From Prochilodus magdalenae (lineage: Eukaryota > Chordata > Actinopteri > Characiformes > Prochilodontidae), in the NCBI GenBank assembly GCA_024036415.1, contig JAMWET010000493.1, positions 186,001 to 250,000 on the forward strand: a stretch of 64,000 nucleotides of DNA, in the 5' to 3' direction. The notes beneath the pieces are model-generated. The model saw only the letters and a list, made by a program, of their open reading frames with translations. It was not told where the DNA came from and did not search any database. Position numbers and translations under genes: made by a program. Position 1 is the stretch's first letter, and every line of letters begins with the position of its first letter. Shown here in pieces: positions 1 to 14,200 of this stretch.

Positions 1-59
1 GGAAAAAGTGAAGCCATGCTAAGGTAAGGAAACCTGCTCTACTTGCTTTCAAATCACAC

Positions 60-1200
60 ACAGCAAAAAGTTAGTTGCCCTCTGAGGCTCAAGGGGCAGA
101 TTGTCCAAATGTCCCTGATCCTTGTGTTCTATGAGACAGACTAGATTATGTGATTGTGTCTAGCTAACTGGCAAAATCCCGCAGTGCTAAAACGCCCCAT
201 TTCAAATACACAGTGTTAACCATTATGACCAGCATCGGAGTTTCCCAGTTACAATCTGGATTTCCCAGGGGAAACATGAATAGTCTAGGCACACACTTAA
301 CTTGTCAGTAGTTTGTCTGCTATTGGACAAGTTTGAGTGTGGCATTAAGTGATCTGATGGACACAGAAAACCCTGCATTATATTAGGCATTTCTCAAAGC
401 AGGATTTTTTCCGATTTATTTTATAGTTATTCATTCAGTTAGCTAGATTACTTAAACCCACAGTGTGGAATGTCAAAGTGGATTGTTCCTGGCCTTCCCA
501 CTGTCAGAGAGGCCTTGGCCTGGCTTTAGTTAGGTAAACAACAGATAAACTATCCCCTATATTGGGAGGGTTCCAAAGCAGGATTTTTCAATTAGCTAGA
601 TAATTTAAGCCTAATGTGAGGATTGTCTAAATGGATAGTTAATGGAATGGCCTTTGGAGTTCAGCTTGGGCTCAAATGATTCAAATAGCTGAGAAAATCT
701 GCCATTGTTAAGTAGCTGCCTAGCAGGAGGTATTTATTAAAGCAGGATTTCTCAGATAGTCTGATTTTATTCAGTTAGCTAGATTACTCATAACCAAACT
801 GAGGATTGTCCAAATGGATAGTTAATGGAATGGCCTTTGGAGTTCCGCTTGAGCTCAAATTATTCAAATAGCTGAGGTCTGGCATTGCTAAATAGTTGCC
901 TAGTAGGAGGTATTATTAAAGCAGGATCTCGGATAGTTGGATTTTATTCAGTTAGCTAGATTACTTAAGGCCAAACTGAGGATTGTTTCTGGCCTTTCTA
1001 CTGTCAGGCTGGCCTCATTCTGAGCTTTAGTTATCTTAGCTATCTGCTTTAGTCTAAATGATAGTTAATGGCTTTTGGAGTTCAGCTTGGGCTCAAGTTA
1101 TTAAACTCATTTGCATTGTTAAGTATTCACCCAGGAGATATTTCACAAAGCAGGATTTCTTAGTCCAATAGAAATGCTCTTTGGCTTATCTGCTTTCGGA
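60..1200. repeat. Degenerate ~180 bp tandem repeat
   Basis: The motif AAAGCAGGAT recurs at about 396, 575, 739, 918 and 1147 (the last copy as AAAGCAGGATTTC). Each copy is followed by a similar block containing 'CAGTTAGCTAGATTACTTA', then 'GAGGATTGTCCAAATGGATAG', 'GGCCTTTGGAGTTC' and 'GCTCAAATTATTCAAATAGC' variants. Spacings are 179, 164, 179 and 229 bp, so this is a diverged array of about 4.5 units. A weaker partial unit may start near 60-180. No reading frame is maintained. Confidence 0.8.
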
Positions 1201-1286
1201 CAGGCCTGAGTCTGAGCTTTGGGAAATGTACACTTGTTTGGTGCAAGTGCAAGACATCACTTCAATGAGCTTCACTAACAGTTATA

Positions 1287-2440
1287 TAACAGGTCCATAA
1301 ATATTTGGACATATTTTAGGACAAAGTTATTGGTACTTTGTTGCACTGTGCAGCGAGTTGAAATTAAATGGTGAACAGGAAGTCAGACTGTCAATTTAAT
1401 TTGAGCATATTTATGTCCAAATGGGATGAATAGTGACTGACGTACAACTTATACAGAAGTAATTAGACAAACTAACAATCATATATTAAATCATCTTTCT
1501 TCAGTATTCGGTTGCAAATCATTTGCAGTCATTGACTGCCTAGGTCTGGAACCCATAGACATCACCAGATGAAGGGTTGCTTTCCTGGTGATGCTCTGCC
1601 ACGAGTTGACCGCCGCTGTCTTCAGTTCCTGCTTGTTCTTGGAGTGTTTTGCTTTCAGTTTTGGCCTTAGTAAGTAAAACGCATGCTTGGTTGGATTGAG
1701 GTCAGATGACTGACTTGACCATTGCAGAACATTTCTCTTCTCTGCCTTACCTGCCATTGTCAGCAGTTACATCATCAATAGATACAAGGGATCCAGTTCC
1801 ACAGGCAGCAATACATGCCATAAGACTACTTCCTTCCATTATCCATACTCACCTCATACTATCACTCAGATTCAAGTGTACTCATCTATCCATATGATGT
1901 TGTTCCAGAGTTCTTTTTTTTTGGCAAACTCCACCATGATTTTGATCTACATCTTTGATTAGATTTGGCCAACTGTTCTGAAGGGTTTTTCTTTCACCAC
2001 GGAAAGAAAGAATTATTCCGTAATACACCACAGTTGTTTTCCATGGTCTTCGTGTTCCTCAGCTGACCGGTGCATTCTGTCTTTTGATAGAATGTACCAA
2101 ATGGTTGGGCACACTTAATGTTTTCACTCTATTTCACTGATGGGTTTGATTTGGTTTTTCAAGCTTAATTCCCTGTTAGTGAAGAACTGTGGACTCCATA
2201 CTGACCCCAATGGGAAAGCCACAATAGAAAACAACTCTAGAACTTTTTTTTTTTAATCTGCTTGATAATAAGTGAAATAATGAGGGACTAACACACCTGG
2301 CCATGAAACAGCTGAGCAGCCAACTGTTCAATTATTTTCAGGCCCCTAAATATTGTTGTAATTTCTACACCGTCTACCCGATTTGGATGGAAATAGCCGT
2401 AAATTAATGTAGGATGTTTGCACAATGAGCTCCCACTTGG
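1287..2440 (-). mobile_element. Decayed, internally deleted mariner-like (Tc1/mariner) element
   Basis: The left end reads 'AGGTCCATAAATATTTGGAC', the typical terminus of a widespread fish mariner family. The minus-strand frame at 1491-1757 gives the transposase C-terminus, with the block WSSQSSDLNPTKHAF in place of the usual WPSQSPDLNPIEHAF and then KSKNKQELKTA-like sequence. More C-proximal core sequence follows near 1760-1880. N-terminal helix-turn-helix remnants occur near 1980-2180. Part of the catalytic core is missing between about 1900 and 1950. Frames are broken and the right inverted repeat cannot be found, so the element is dead. Family placement rests on recalled consensus sequence. 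Confidence 0.8.
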
Positions 2441-5400
2441 TCAAAAAGAATAGGGTGAACCTACTCAGACTCTGTACTTCTAATCATGTCAACACTTTTT
2501 TACCAAATAAATAATAGACGCAATATACTTGCCACATTTAATCTACACCGCACAATCATTACAGATGGTAACATGCTTCTATTTGTAGCATGTCATTTCA
2601 AAAGTGTTTTCACGTCAAGTTAAGAAAACAAAATGAACCAAAACACACTGAATATCAGAATGTTCACGTAAAGACAGCTAGAGCTTGGGCAGTTTGCCCT
2701 GCCTTGTGCCTTTAAAACCAAATATGTATTACTGACAATGAGTCAGTTCCTGCAATCCGTGTATACAGTCCGTGTTCAGTGCATGTGTGATGTAGAGATG
2801 AGAGGTCAGCTCCTTAATCAGATGGCCAGACAGACTCGCAGACTATTTTTCTGCCAACAGAAATGAAATGGAAAAAGAAAGGCAACGGAGGTCAAGCAAT
2901 CGTTTTCTGCTCTCTTCAGTTAAGCACTACAGGGTATAACGTAAGGCATGTAATCTACAGCCACAGTGACAGAGACACAGGTATAAGGGACAAAAAACAA
3001 AAAAAAAGACTAAATTTAATTTGATCCTAGCTTCCCAAAGTCATCTCGGTGTTCAAATGAGCTTAAGTGGTAGAGAGCGTGTTCGGTCTGATGGTTGATA
3101 TAGCATGTGAGAATCGTCTTTGTGCTGCAGGGTGAAACCCAGCCCTAACTGTTTTGCATATGTATGGAGCAGATACTTCTGATGCTTCCAGAAGCATACA
3201 GTTCATAAAGCTACACTTTATGACCGTTTGCCTGCCATACAAACAGAATCTGGCATAGCTTTGTTCCTCTGTGTTTGGGTTCCCATCAAAAACCTCCAAT
3301 TTATTTTCCATTTCATGGTAAAATTTTCAGATTTTTCAAAGCTTAGATCTCCTTAGAAAAAAACGATCTTAGTCTGCTGTAAATGGTGGAAACTGTACGT
3401 TTAAACAATTTACTTCTGTCTGTAAAATGAGTTTCATTTGACTAGGCCCCTTAAGTTACACCATGAAAGAAATGGATCTGATTCAAGTTCCATGCTTTAT
3501 CCTTCAAAAAAAAAAATCCTGTTCAAGAGCATCCCAGCTGGACTGTGATCATGCTCATGAACTGCAACATTTGTTGCCGGCTGCTTATCACATATCCCCA
3601 TCTTTTGCATATGTATGTGTCGGAGCTCCAGTGCTCATACATTAATGCATTCCAAAGAACCGGAGGTACAGATGGATACAGCAGTTGGTCACGCTAGCAT
3701 ATCACACCTTCACTCCTTGACAGAAAATACACACTGCGCTAGATGCATGTAAAATAGGAGACACATATTGTCCTGTACCAAAACCTTGGAGCTTGCTCTT
3801 ACTATCTGAATATTCAAGGGCAGCAGAATATTGACTAAACACCATATAGCAAATATATTACATACATGTATATTTCCATAAGTTTCTTCCAATGTTTCCT
3901 CATCAGTGGCACTAATAGGTTCCCTCCTAGTAGTAAGTTCCCAGTAGTATTAAACGGTTCCCTCCTTTGCTGCCCCAACAGCCTCTGCTCCTCTGATAAA
4001 GTTTACGCTAGATCCTGCTGCAAGAGTTTAATTGCATGTAGCCACAAGAGCATTAGTGAGGACAGGTACTGAGGTTGGATGATTAGTCCTGGGTTAAAAA
4101 CACCACTTTAGCTTATCGTAAAGTGTTGGTGGTGCTCCATCACTCTAGAGAACCTGCTCCATAGGCCAGCCCTAGCTGGGTTTTGCACACTCCCAGCCAA
4201 GATACTGGGCATGAACCGCCAGGGCATCATTTAAAGGGCATTGTGACTGGAATTAAAACATTCTGAGTCAGTATCTCCGTTTAGTTCAGTTCAGTAATCT
4301 GTTTATGTATATAAATCTTTGCTGTCCAAAGAAAAACATCAAAATTTTTGTTGATTTTTACTTTTATGCATCAATTGATCACATGACATTTACAGTGTGT
4401 GACAATTTCATGATGAATGGACCAACAGATACGGGCCAAAATCACTTGGAAAAAACTCTACTTCCATAAACTTACATTAGAATTACATTAGGTTTTTGCC
4501 TTCTCCTGTAAAGCTGCCATTTTGGATATACATGTTTTTCTTTGGACAGAGGCAAAACACCACATTTACTTTAAAATGATTCATACCTACATTCATACAT
4601 ACATGTGAATGTGTTGATTTGTGCACCGACCCAGTGAACAACTATGATTGATCAAGATTCTCATAGCACCTAGCAAAACGGCCAGTGGCTTGTAACAGTC
4701 CAGTTTGCAAATTGCTTGCTTTTGCATTATCGATATTCTGAAGGTTAATTTTTTTGCTAATTTATTATATATTCTCCAGGTTATTAAATATAATATATAT
4801 TTTAGAGCTGAAACACTATAATGTTAGTCAAAGTTTTGTATCAAAATAGCGTCATTGTCAAAATGAAAACAAGTATCTCCAGAACTTTACAGGAGAGGGC
4901 AAAAACCTCATTTAATTCTAAAGGAAGTTAATGAAACAAGGTTTTTTCCCCCCAAGCAGTCTTGGGTGTGTTCAGTTTTTTTGTTGATCATTTTATTTTC
5001 ACACTGTGTAAACGGTATCTGTTGTGTTTTAATGAGACATAAAGTAAAATCTACAAAAATTTAGATATTGATTATTATTTTTATAGTTTTTTTTAAGTGC
5101 TTAAAGCAAAATCTTTTATCTAAAGTTTTGGTATGAAGTTAGCTGTAAATATGCACTCGGTAGCACAAGGTAGCACAATATATCAGAACACATGAATTTA
5201 TTTTTGGCTCTTTTCTTTCTTAATCTACAGTCAAGATTCCCTCTGCACTCACAACACATTTCAAACCTTAACCTTAAGACAGTTTAAACCTCTCTGAAAT
5301 GCACGTGTATGAAACACTGTTGGTAACTTGGGTTCATGCTGGACAGTGCAAATTTGAAATGGTAATACAAACCATCAGTAATTCTACTGTGGTTTACTGT

Positions 5401-6480
5401 TAACTGTCATCACTTACATGAGGTTAAACAGATTTGGTGGCAAGCAGACCACAATAACATAATATACAATATATTAAAGGCCTAGGAATATTACATATGT
5501 GAAGCACTGAGCCAGTGGGTCCCATTAGTAATCTGGACAGAATCAAAAGAAGCTGTGAAAACAATCAGACTCTTGAAGGCTTCAGTCATGAATCAGTGGA
5601 CTCTAAGCTCTCAGCAGTATAAGAGAAGAAATCAAACCTGGCAGTGGCAAGAAAGAGACACACACAAACACAAAAAAAAAAAGAATTTTACAGTCACCAT
5701 CTCCCTGAGGACAGGGAGAGGGCACAAGGCTCACTGCAGGGACTTGACGTTTTCACGTAGCCATCAAATTCTAAGCGAGCTGGAAACCAAGTTCAGGGTC
5801 AAAGCAGTGATATAGATTTTAGCGCAGCCCCGGTACTCTGCACCTCACTGGCAGGCAGTTTAAGTACCATTTATTAAAGTGGGATTAGCTCAGAAGTGGA
5901 AGATTTGAGTCAGATGTGCAAATTGAGAGTATCACTTTACCTAATGGCAGGTTGGGGAAAACACGTGCTTATTAACCAAGGTCACGTACAATAATACATT
6001 ACACAAGCCGTAAAAGAGAGCACCAGTAATAAGCTCCACCATTTATTTCACATCTACAATATCAGTCTCTTGGATGTGCTTTGAAATCATCCATATCCTC
6101 TCCGTGTTTCTTATTACAGGTTTAGCAAACAGGCGGTTTTATGAAATGACTTCAGTGCAAACATCATTGCAGTTTATAGCCAGTGGGGAGCTTGGGTTCC
6201 TTGCTCTTTAGCTCAAACATAGAGATTATTACCGCTGTGCGAGGAGCATTTAAGTTTAATTACTCTACAAGGAGTACAGTGTGAATGTGTTCTTTCCACC
6301 ATATGCTCTTAAACATCCAAAATTGGCAATGGAAGTCCACTTCTTTAATTTAGTGCTGAAGTTGCAAGGCTAATGTTGCTAACAAACACTAGAAGTCAAT
6401 AGTCACTGAAAACTTTGCTGTTAATACGTCCCCAAGCTTCTGTCAATCTGATCAAGCCACCTCCAGCTGTGAAAATTAGC
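2441..6480. other. Intergenic DNA, nothing recognised
   Basis: AT-rich sequence with short random open frames only. I see no exon with flanking splice sites that matches a family I know, no RNA gene and no clear repeat. Confidence 0.5.
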
Positions 6481-6537
6481 ACAACTTAAATGAACAAAAC
6501 TTCAGCTGTAGCCAAAAACACTTATGTCATGTAGGCA

Positions 6538-6538
6538 T

Positions 6539-6616
<78 letters not shown>
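6538..6616. repeat. (GATA)n microsatellite
   Basis: About 19 uninterrupted AGAT units. The 171-codon minus-strand open frame at 6502-7017 exists largely because this repeat reads as SIYL on that strand; it is not a gene. Confidence 0.95.
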
Positions 6617-6984
6617 GAAAGTATAAAAATAGAGTCCTTAGTGTCTGTGTAAAGTATAAATGGAGGTAGTGGTAAACCATTTGCTGAGCAAATTAAGAAG
6701 ATGGCTGTTGTCAGCCATACAGACGCAAGTACGCAGTAATATAATTTATCAGTGCATAATGTGTAAACAGTACAGAATGGAGTAGAATAATACAATATAA
6801 GTAGAAATAGGGCATTTATTATGGTCACTAGATTAGATCGCAATTTTTTTTCCCCCAATTTTGAATCATAATGTCTACACAATTCTAGATTTACAGTTAT
6901 AAAAAGAAACTTCTGACACCGAATACGTCTCCAGTGGTTGTCTACCTCAAGGGGAAGTGGAAAATTGTGCAAAAATGCGTTTTT

Positions 6985-7075
6985 GTGACTTATTTCTGCA
7001 GTTTCCTTCAGGATCAATAAAGGGTTATCTTATCTTATGCCTGTGAAAAGTGCTGTATAAATAGTTATTTATTTT
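6985..7075 (+). mobile_element. Possible LINE 3' tail fragment
   Basis: The sequence 'TTTCCTTCAGGATCAATAAA' followed by a short TTATC-rich tail resembles the 3' end of fish non-LTR retrotransposons, which typically finish with 'GGGATCAATAAAGTATC' and a short tandem tail. The adjacent 'AAAGTGCTGTATAAATA' is also a common retrotransposon-end motif. Only the extreme 3' end is visible and no reverse transcriptase frame accompanies it. Confidence 0.35.
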
Positions 7076-10000
7076 ACTTACTTACTTAAAAAACATTACT
7101 TTAGGTTACTCTAAGTTACTGTAAAAAGGGTTTGCAGTGGTAGTACTGGCACTCATTTCTCTCTGCATTGTACATCTATTCATTATTGCATCAGTATTAA
7201 AGAACTCGAACTCATTTGATCATCTACATACACACCCATATTTCATCAAGGCACAATCGAACTGGTAAGCACATGAGGCAGAAACATCTTTGATTCTATT
7301 TTTGTCGATTTTTATCAAGTACATCAAGAGTGTTATAAGATTAAGACTGATGTAAGATGGAGCTAAAAGGATTACCGTCCCGCAGGAGGCACTCAAGACT
7401 AACTGCTTTATAAGACTTTCCTGTTATTGATAATGTAATCCTCAGTTCAAATTATATGTAGCTGGTCTGTAGCATCAATAATGTGGCTCTTTCCATATGC
7501 TGCACTGAAGTGCTGCACTCTAGGCTGAGTCAGTGCTGTGAAACAGACGGGTTTGCATATTCATTAACTCTCATGTTTTTAATGCTCCCCTCATCTATAA
7601 GATCTTTGGTGAGATAAAATGATACCTTTTAACTCAGCATTTGCACATATGAGAATTCTATAAGGGATTATACAATCTAATTCACATCAAGGAATACATA
7701 TGTTCACCATGACATCAACCTAGAGATCAATGGACAGCTTACAGTGGGTACTAATTACCATAGCATCTTCAGGTCCCAAAGAAAAGAACACGGATGTTCA
7801 CTTCACACAAAAATTAGACCGGCAAGAAGAGCTCCTGAGACTAGATCCAGTTTCCATTGCTGCAAAAGATTTATTTATCAAACCTTAAATGATCAAATTA
7901 GCAATCACCACATACTTATTCATAGTCATCCCCTGCAATGAGTTGAATCAATGTATAATTCATTAAGTAATATTACAGACCTTTCAAATTAGTCTCCCGC
8001 TGATGTAACACCAGGAGGAACAGAACATCATGTAGCTCCATCCAAATTCTCTCTGTGAATCAATACATGCCTGCCAAAAAAGCCACAAACAAAAGTCCTG
8101 CTTGGTCGTATCTATTGGCAATCATAAGTAACCACGAGCATGAGAAGTTTACTCATTCAGTCATGTGTAAGGCACAACCACAAAGTTGTATAATAAACAG
8201 TGGCAGTCCTGATCTCCTTAGGCCACTAGGCTAAATGAACCCAAACTCAAATACTCAGGGGAACTTTTAGTCCCCAGTCTGATTTATACAGCACCAGGTA
8301 AAATGATAGATCACAGATATATTCTAATTTCTGAGACTTCAGGTGGTCCTAGGACTAGATTTTACATTTGCTTAAATACTGGTTATTTGGTAACCGGCTT
8401 GGTCAGCAGAAAATGATCAAAATCTACTAAAATAAAATAAAAGTAGAAATGAGGCACCAAAAAAATTAATCCATTCCTGTCCGTTCAGCAGCGAGGGAGA
8501 CAAAACAGACAGTAGAACTTTGACAGACTTTGACAGATGTACTGGGAAAGATCTGAGAGAAACCTTTGAATCACCTGCTTATAAATTATTCTCTCTTGGT
8601 TGTGAACCCGCCAGAATCAGTTTAATTGCCACTCAAACTGTACTCTCTTGGGTGACAGCAGATACTCTACTGTAAAGCATGAATAGAAAAAATAGAAAAT
8701 TCAGGGTCAGAGGTTCACTTCAAAAACCCAATGATTTCCACAGCTAGAAGTCCAGTAGAAACAGGCTGGATCAGTCTGTCTCTTAACAGACTGACCATCT
8801 CCTACACCATCTTAAAATAAGAGCCTGTCACTGGAGGGGGTTCTTTAAAGAACCAAGTATTTTGTAAATGAGAAACATTTGAACATTTAAGTGTCAAGCT
8901 TCCACATAATGTCAAGATATTCGTTGGAAGTGTTCCACACATTATATCATCACTGTGCAAACTACATATCTCCAAAATGGCAACTTTACATGAGAGGGCA
9001 ACCTTGTTGGCTTTTAATACAAATTAAAAACTATTTGCCTCTAGGGCAATAATCTGGTTGACTGTTTCGGAACTGCTCATGAACCACTGTAAGCACTGAA
9101 ACTGAAGCTTATAAGGCAAAACTACAGCACTAAGATTATCAAATGGCTTTTATAATTAAAAAGATCATTCAGTTGTTATCTGGATCAGTCGACCAGCATT
9201 CAAACTCACTCACAAGATAACACTTTAAAACTTGTATAGGTGTGGCTGTTCCCAAGCGTCCCCTGAGGTAATACCACTTCATAATTCATTTATATACTGC
9301 CATCCTATGACTTTTGGTATGTCTGTGTACGATTATAATGCACATATTCAGATAAGAGGCTGTGAGACACTGCATGAAATACCCTTGTTTAGCAGACAGC
9401 GTGAAAAATAACACTTTCCCAGAATAAAAGATGAACCCTTTAACAAGGACACACAACATGATAGATCTCTAACATGAAGTGCCTCTATTCTGTATCATCT
9501 CTGGTGTTGCGCCAGACAAAGTGTAGATGATCCACCTGGAGCATGCTTTTGGTTAAACCAATAATAAGTTTAGAAAAAAGCAAATGGACATGTCAGAAAC
9601 CTCACATGAACCAAAAAGTGTTGGAAAGGTTGAAGATGTGTGTTGACAGTTCTTCCCTGATACACACTCTCAAGTGCACAGTCTTAATGTAACCATGCAC
9701 TGAATGTCAAGAGACACAGCAGGACCTAATGGAGACTAGTGGTAGGAGTTATACATATATAGACAATTTCCCTTCTTAACTAGCAGAGATAGTAATATGG
9801 CAATGGAAAAGTGGCAAAATAGGGCATCATAATGTTCAGTTTTTCTGAGATTAAATTGGAACAGACAAAATTGAACATGTAGTGTCACATAATAACATAA
9901 TAGTAATACTTGCAACTACAGTGTTTTGTATTTAACATTACAAACCATGCTGCACTAAATCCAACTAAACTGGTTATGCTCACTTGTGGTCAGTGTTGTG

Positions 10001-10550
10001 CAAGTACTAACAATACCCATGACACGCTTTGAAAAGCTTACTGTGACATAATTTATCACGATTACCATAAAATATTATCATATTGCTTAGTCCTACTTAC
10101 TAGGGTGCAATAATTCATCACCACACAACACATAATACAAAAATGAGACAAGGCACATAGTGTTGATAGACAGTATCTACTACATTCTATGAAACTATGC
10201 CATTCAATGCAAGTGCACTGCACAAACATCAGTGGTCAGTTTCCTGGACAAGGATTAAGCCTAGAAATGTAAATTTCTTTTGACTGGAGAATCTTCTTTC
10301 AGAATGCCATGTAGTCTTGGCTTAATCCTCTTATGCTGAATGTCACAATCAACATAACCTCCATCAGAATTTTTAATTCAACACACACCACAAATCTTAA
10401 GTACTATGTAAATATTAAATGGACCCGCTATTAAATCCTAAACTGAATGAATTAATTGTATTCATTTGTTTAAAGTTTGTTTTTGATATTGTATAAAAAA
10501 TTGCATTTATTCATTTTTGATTGCATTCTGCTTCCTGCATTTTTTATATT
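7076..10550. other. Intergenic DNA without an identified gene
   Basis: Mostly unremarkable AT-rich sequence. One segment, 7773-7888, follows an acceptor-like 'CATCTTCAG' and stays open for 37 codons to a TAA with a gene-like composition (for example KLDRQEELLRLDPVSIAAKD), but I cannot link it to a family or to neighbouring exons. Confidence 0.4.
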
Positions 10551-10559
10551 CTTTATTAG

Positions 10560-10987
10560 GAGAAGAGATTTTGGGCAGTCTGCAGGTGACTTAAAAGCAA
10601 GATTCTTTTACACACCAGCCGTACCTTTCACGTTTATAACACAGTTTAGTAAAGGTATTCAGTAATAAGGTAGAATATATTCTTTGGAAAAGCTGCTTCA
10701 GTAGGATATGTGAGTGCTCTGTGCTTTGTAGTTTTTTGGTTTTTTTTTCCTTACCACCTGTTGAGAATTATTTGTGCCGTTTGTCCGATCCAACTGTTGT
10801 GGCTAATCCAACTGTGACAAAATGGGACCAGAAAGCAAAGAAGCGCAGCCAAGCTGAAGAAAAGAGACATTTATCAAAAAACGTACAGTCCAAGGTAAAG
10901 GCAGACACTCAAGAGCTGTTCCTTATGAAAAAGAGAAAGGTCCACAAGAGGCAAACGTTTGAAAGTGTGGAAAAATTCTTTCATTAA
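10560..10987 (+). other. Possible unassigned plus-strand exons (weak)
   Basis: Two neighbouring stretches look coding. 10560-10654 is preceded by a pyrimidine-rich 'CTTTATTAG', ends in 'AAAG' before GTATTC, and is open throughout (for example AGDLKARFFYTPAVPFTF). The open frame 10721-10987 is lysine-rich towards its end (KKRKVHKRQTFESVEKFFH, then stop). The phase of the first does not fit the best acceptor of the second, no family is recognised, and the region may be part of the ogfod3 3'UTR read antisense. Treat as a hypothesis only. Confidence 0.2.
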
Positions 10988-11017
10988 AATGTTAATTACA
11001 AGGGTGATTGTTTTTTG

Positions 11018-11018
<1 letters not shown>

Positions 11019-11064
<46 letters not shown>
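11019..11064. repeat. (ATT)n microsatellite
   Basis: About 15 uninterrupted ATT units. It lies about 200 bp beyond the ogfod3 stop codon, so it would fall in the 3'UTR if transcription continues that far. Confidence 0.95.
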
Positions 11065-11065
<1 letters not shown>

Positions 11066-11257
11066 GGTTCCAATTCAGAAAATAAATCAAGAAAGTCATT
11101 GTGACCAAGTTTCAAATGTCTGTCCTTCCAAAGACAACAAGCTGGAATGTCCTGTGACATTTGTGAATCTTCTGTGCTCTTCAAAATATTGTCTCCCTTT
11201 GTGTTTTCTGTCCCAGGGCTCCAGCCAGGCACCGGTGTCCTTATCTGAAAAGAGACC

Positions 11258-14200
11258 CTACGGCAAAGTGGGGTCTGCTATCGCATGATCAGGGTCACAT
11301 GTGAAGGACACAGTGATGGCGTAGCGCGTGCCCCAGACGACCTGCTCCACACGGTGGAGATTCTCTGATCCGGAAGAAAAGAAAGACACACGTCCTGTGA
11401 GAGAAAAAAGGAATGTGATTGTGTTAGGCAAGGAAGATTAGTGCTGAATATCTGGAGCGAGGAAGGAAATCCAAAAACACTTGCTTAGAATGTTGAGAAG
11501 TCAGAGCTAGGATCCAGCAGAGCACTTCAATTTATCTTTGTACTTCATATTTTCTATTAAAAAAAGAAAAGGGTCTTATATTTCCTCAAGAACGTTAAAA
11601 GGCTGAGCTATGAAGCTTGGTTTGGGAGCTTATATTAAAATCTTCATGATGTTTGTTCTGTCCTCTACATGGGAACCCACACACAGAAGCTGAGAAAGTA
11701 TTTGCGAGCCAAATGGAGAATTCGGTTTTGCAGTACCGCTTTCAGTCCCCACTACCCACACAAGAGCATCATAAACACTAATTAGACAGATGTGAGCATG
11801 TACAGGGAGAACTGTGCTGCCGCATTAGATAGCTGCCTAACATGATCTGTGACACCAAATGGAGACATTTGCAAAATAGCAGGACATTCATGTAAATTAG
11901 CCCTGCTACGTCTGCTTATCACCGACCTCTGTAGACAGCTATTTAGCATGAAAATGGTTTTGAATCTTATTAAGCTGTTAACATGTCCTTAACACTGAAA
12001 CCTTGGAAAGGGGCTGAATGTATGTGTTGATTATTTGAATAAAAGCTGTGTGGTGCACTGCATTCCTCGCCTATTCCTGAAGCTGCATGAAGTTGAGAAC
12101 ATGACTTTGTGACACTGGTGTGCATTATAAGCTTGTACAGCTCTGATTAGCGTAAGGCAGGAAGGTGCCATGCCACGCATGACCTAATAGCTATTTCTGT
12201 ACAGAGACAGAGACACAACACATGCCAAACTTATTAACTGCCCATTTGCTGAATTCTGAAGTCCCACTTCCTTTAGTAGCAGTTTCTATGCCCATCAACC
12301 TTTCACCTGGCACATGTAGCACACTATAAAGCGTAGCAGCACAAATGAGCCTTTAGAAGCATGCAGAGACGCACCTCTGAAAGCATTTTATTATTTAAAA
12401 ATGAACTGGCTTTTCATGCCTGGTGCAGACATACAGTACTGTGCAAAAGTTTACATGCAAAAGGCACTTAACCATACTCTTTGAAGCCATTCATCTTGGG
12501 AGCAAGTTTGTTTATCCGTGTAAAAACAGAACGTACCATACATAGCGGTATACCCCGTTTTAAAAACGACATTTTTATCGGAGACCTTAAAATACACTGA
12601 CTTTATTTAAAAAAAAAAAAAAAAAAAAAGATGCCATTTTCACCTTAAGACTGTGTGTGACGGTCAACTGACAACTTATTTAATCTATTTCATGTTTATT
12701 TATATTTTTATATTATTTTATTTCAGATGTTTAAAATTTATATTATTTTATTCTGTTTATAGCATTGCTATAAACAAAAAGTTTGTTGTAGTTGTTCTTC
12801 CTATTATATTTTTTTCTTTATTGTAATAATATTATAAACATTTATGCAAGCCAGGGTGCTAAATTCTGATAAACAGCTTTGGTTAATTAAATTTCCCCAT
12901 GTGTCTAAACCTTTTTCACAGAACTGTAGGAGTTTGAGCACTGACAAAATGCAAAGGGACTCTGAAAACCATATTTACATTTAATCAAGCCTGGAAACTC
13001 TGTTAGCGGCCGGGTATTAAATAAAGAGTTTTACATTTCTAATACGGGGACATGGTTTGTGCGATGTAAGCTACACCTTAAGAAGAACTAATGAGAAAGC
13101 AAACACATAAGCTAACACTAGAGCTAGCTGACGCATGTGCGCAGTACAAGTTCATTAATATTAGTAATATCATCTTTACACACTGTAGAGTCTGGTTTCA
13201 CCTGACTGGTTTATCAAGCTAACTGTCAGGAGCTAAAGCAAGTAGAGCTGTTTACTAATTCATCAATAAACTAAACTTAACATCACCCTGTGATTGTTTT
13301 TCTTTTCATTATATCAAAACGTATTTACAAATACAGCAACACAGATCGTTAACTTACCATATAGCTGGCATAAAAATGTCTATCACAGATTTGCCACTGA
13401 GCTACAAGTGGGCTCTTCCACATGGATTAACTTTGAGCTTTAGGAAGGAAATATAAATAGCACCACTCTCCAGATGATCAGGATAGAATGTATTTTAATT
13501 ACTCTGTTCCCAGAAACACCTCTTCACCTCCCTTAGCCCAACATTTCTGACTAATTAACTGCCACGTTTTCACCTCGAGTTTGTTGTAAGGAGTTCTGTG
13601 GAAGTTTTTCCTTCACATGAATAAGGAAGACGCATGACTGATGGCATGTCAATTATTATTCTGCAAACTATCAATTAAACATGCTGCACAGAGCTGGTGA
13701 AGGAAGCATGTAATGTACAGGGAAAAAAATCAATCCAGAGCCAGGCCAACAGTAGTCAACAGCCAGATCTACAGTCGCTTTGTCAGCAACGTTAGCTCTG
13801 TAAGGCATTCATAAATTCCACCTACACTCCGCCTTGGACAAATAATCTATGTGCTTTCCATAGAGGAGAATCAAAGCAAAGTCGTGCTATTAACACTTCA
13901 AGCTATCTAGATTTTGTGATGAATCCGGTTGAGGTAATTAGTGGAGTAAAGATGATCATTTGGCATGGAGCGGTATTTCAATCAATGACAATTCAGGACC
14001 AGCAGCAGCGGAAATACAGTTCTTCAACCAATCATCATCTTCATTACTGGGCTAATGACATGCTGTCAGGAGAGACAGGCAATTGAAAAGTGACACAATT
14101 TGAGTTATTTTGATTCCAACTCCAGCACATCGAATAAAGCGAAGCAAAAGCTATGTATAGTGTGGACCAGAGACACTCAAACATGGACCTTACATGCATT

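Noticed and set aside
6502..7017. 171-codon open frame on the minus strand
   Set aside because: Largely the GATA microsatellite read in frame; the rest has no family resemblance or splice context.
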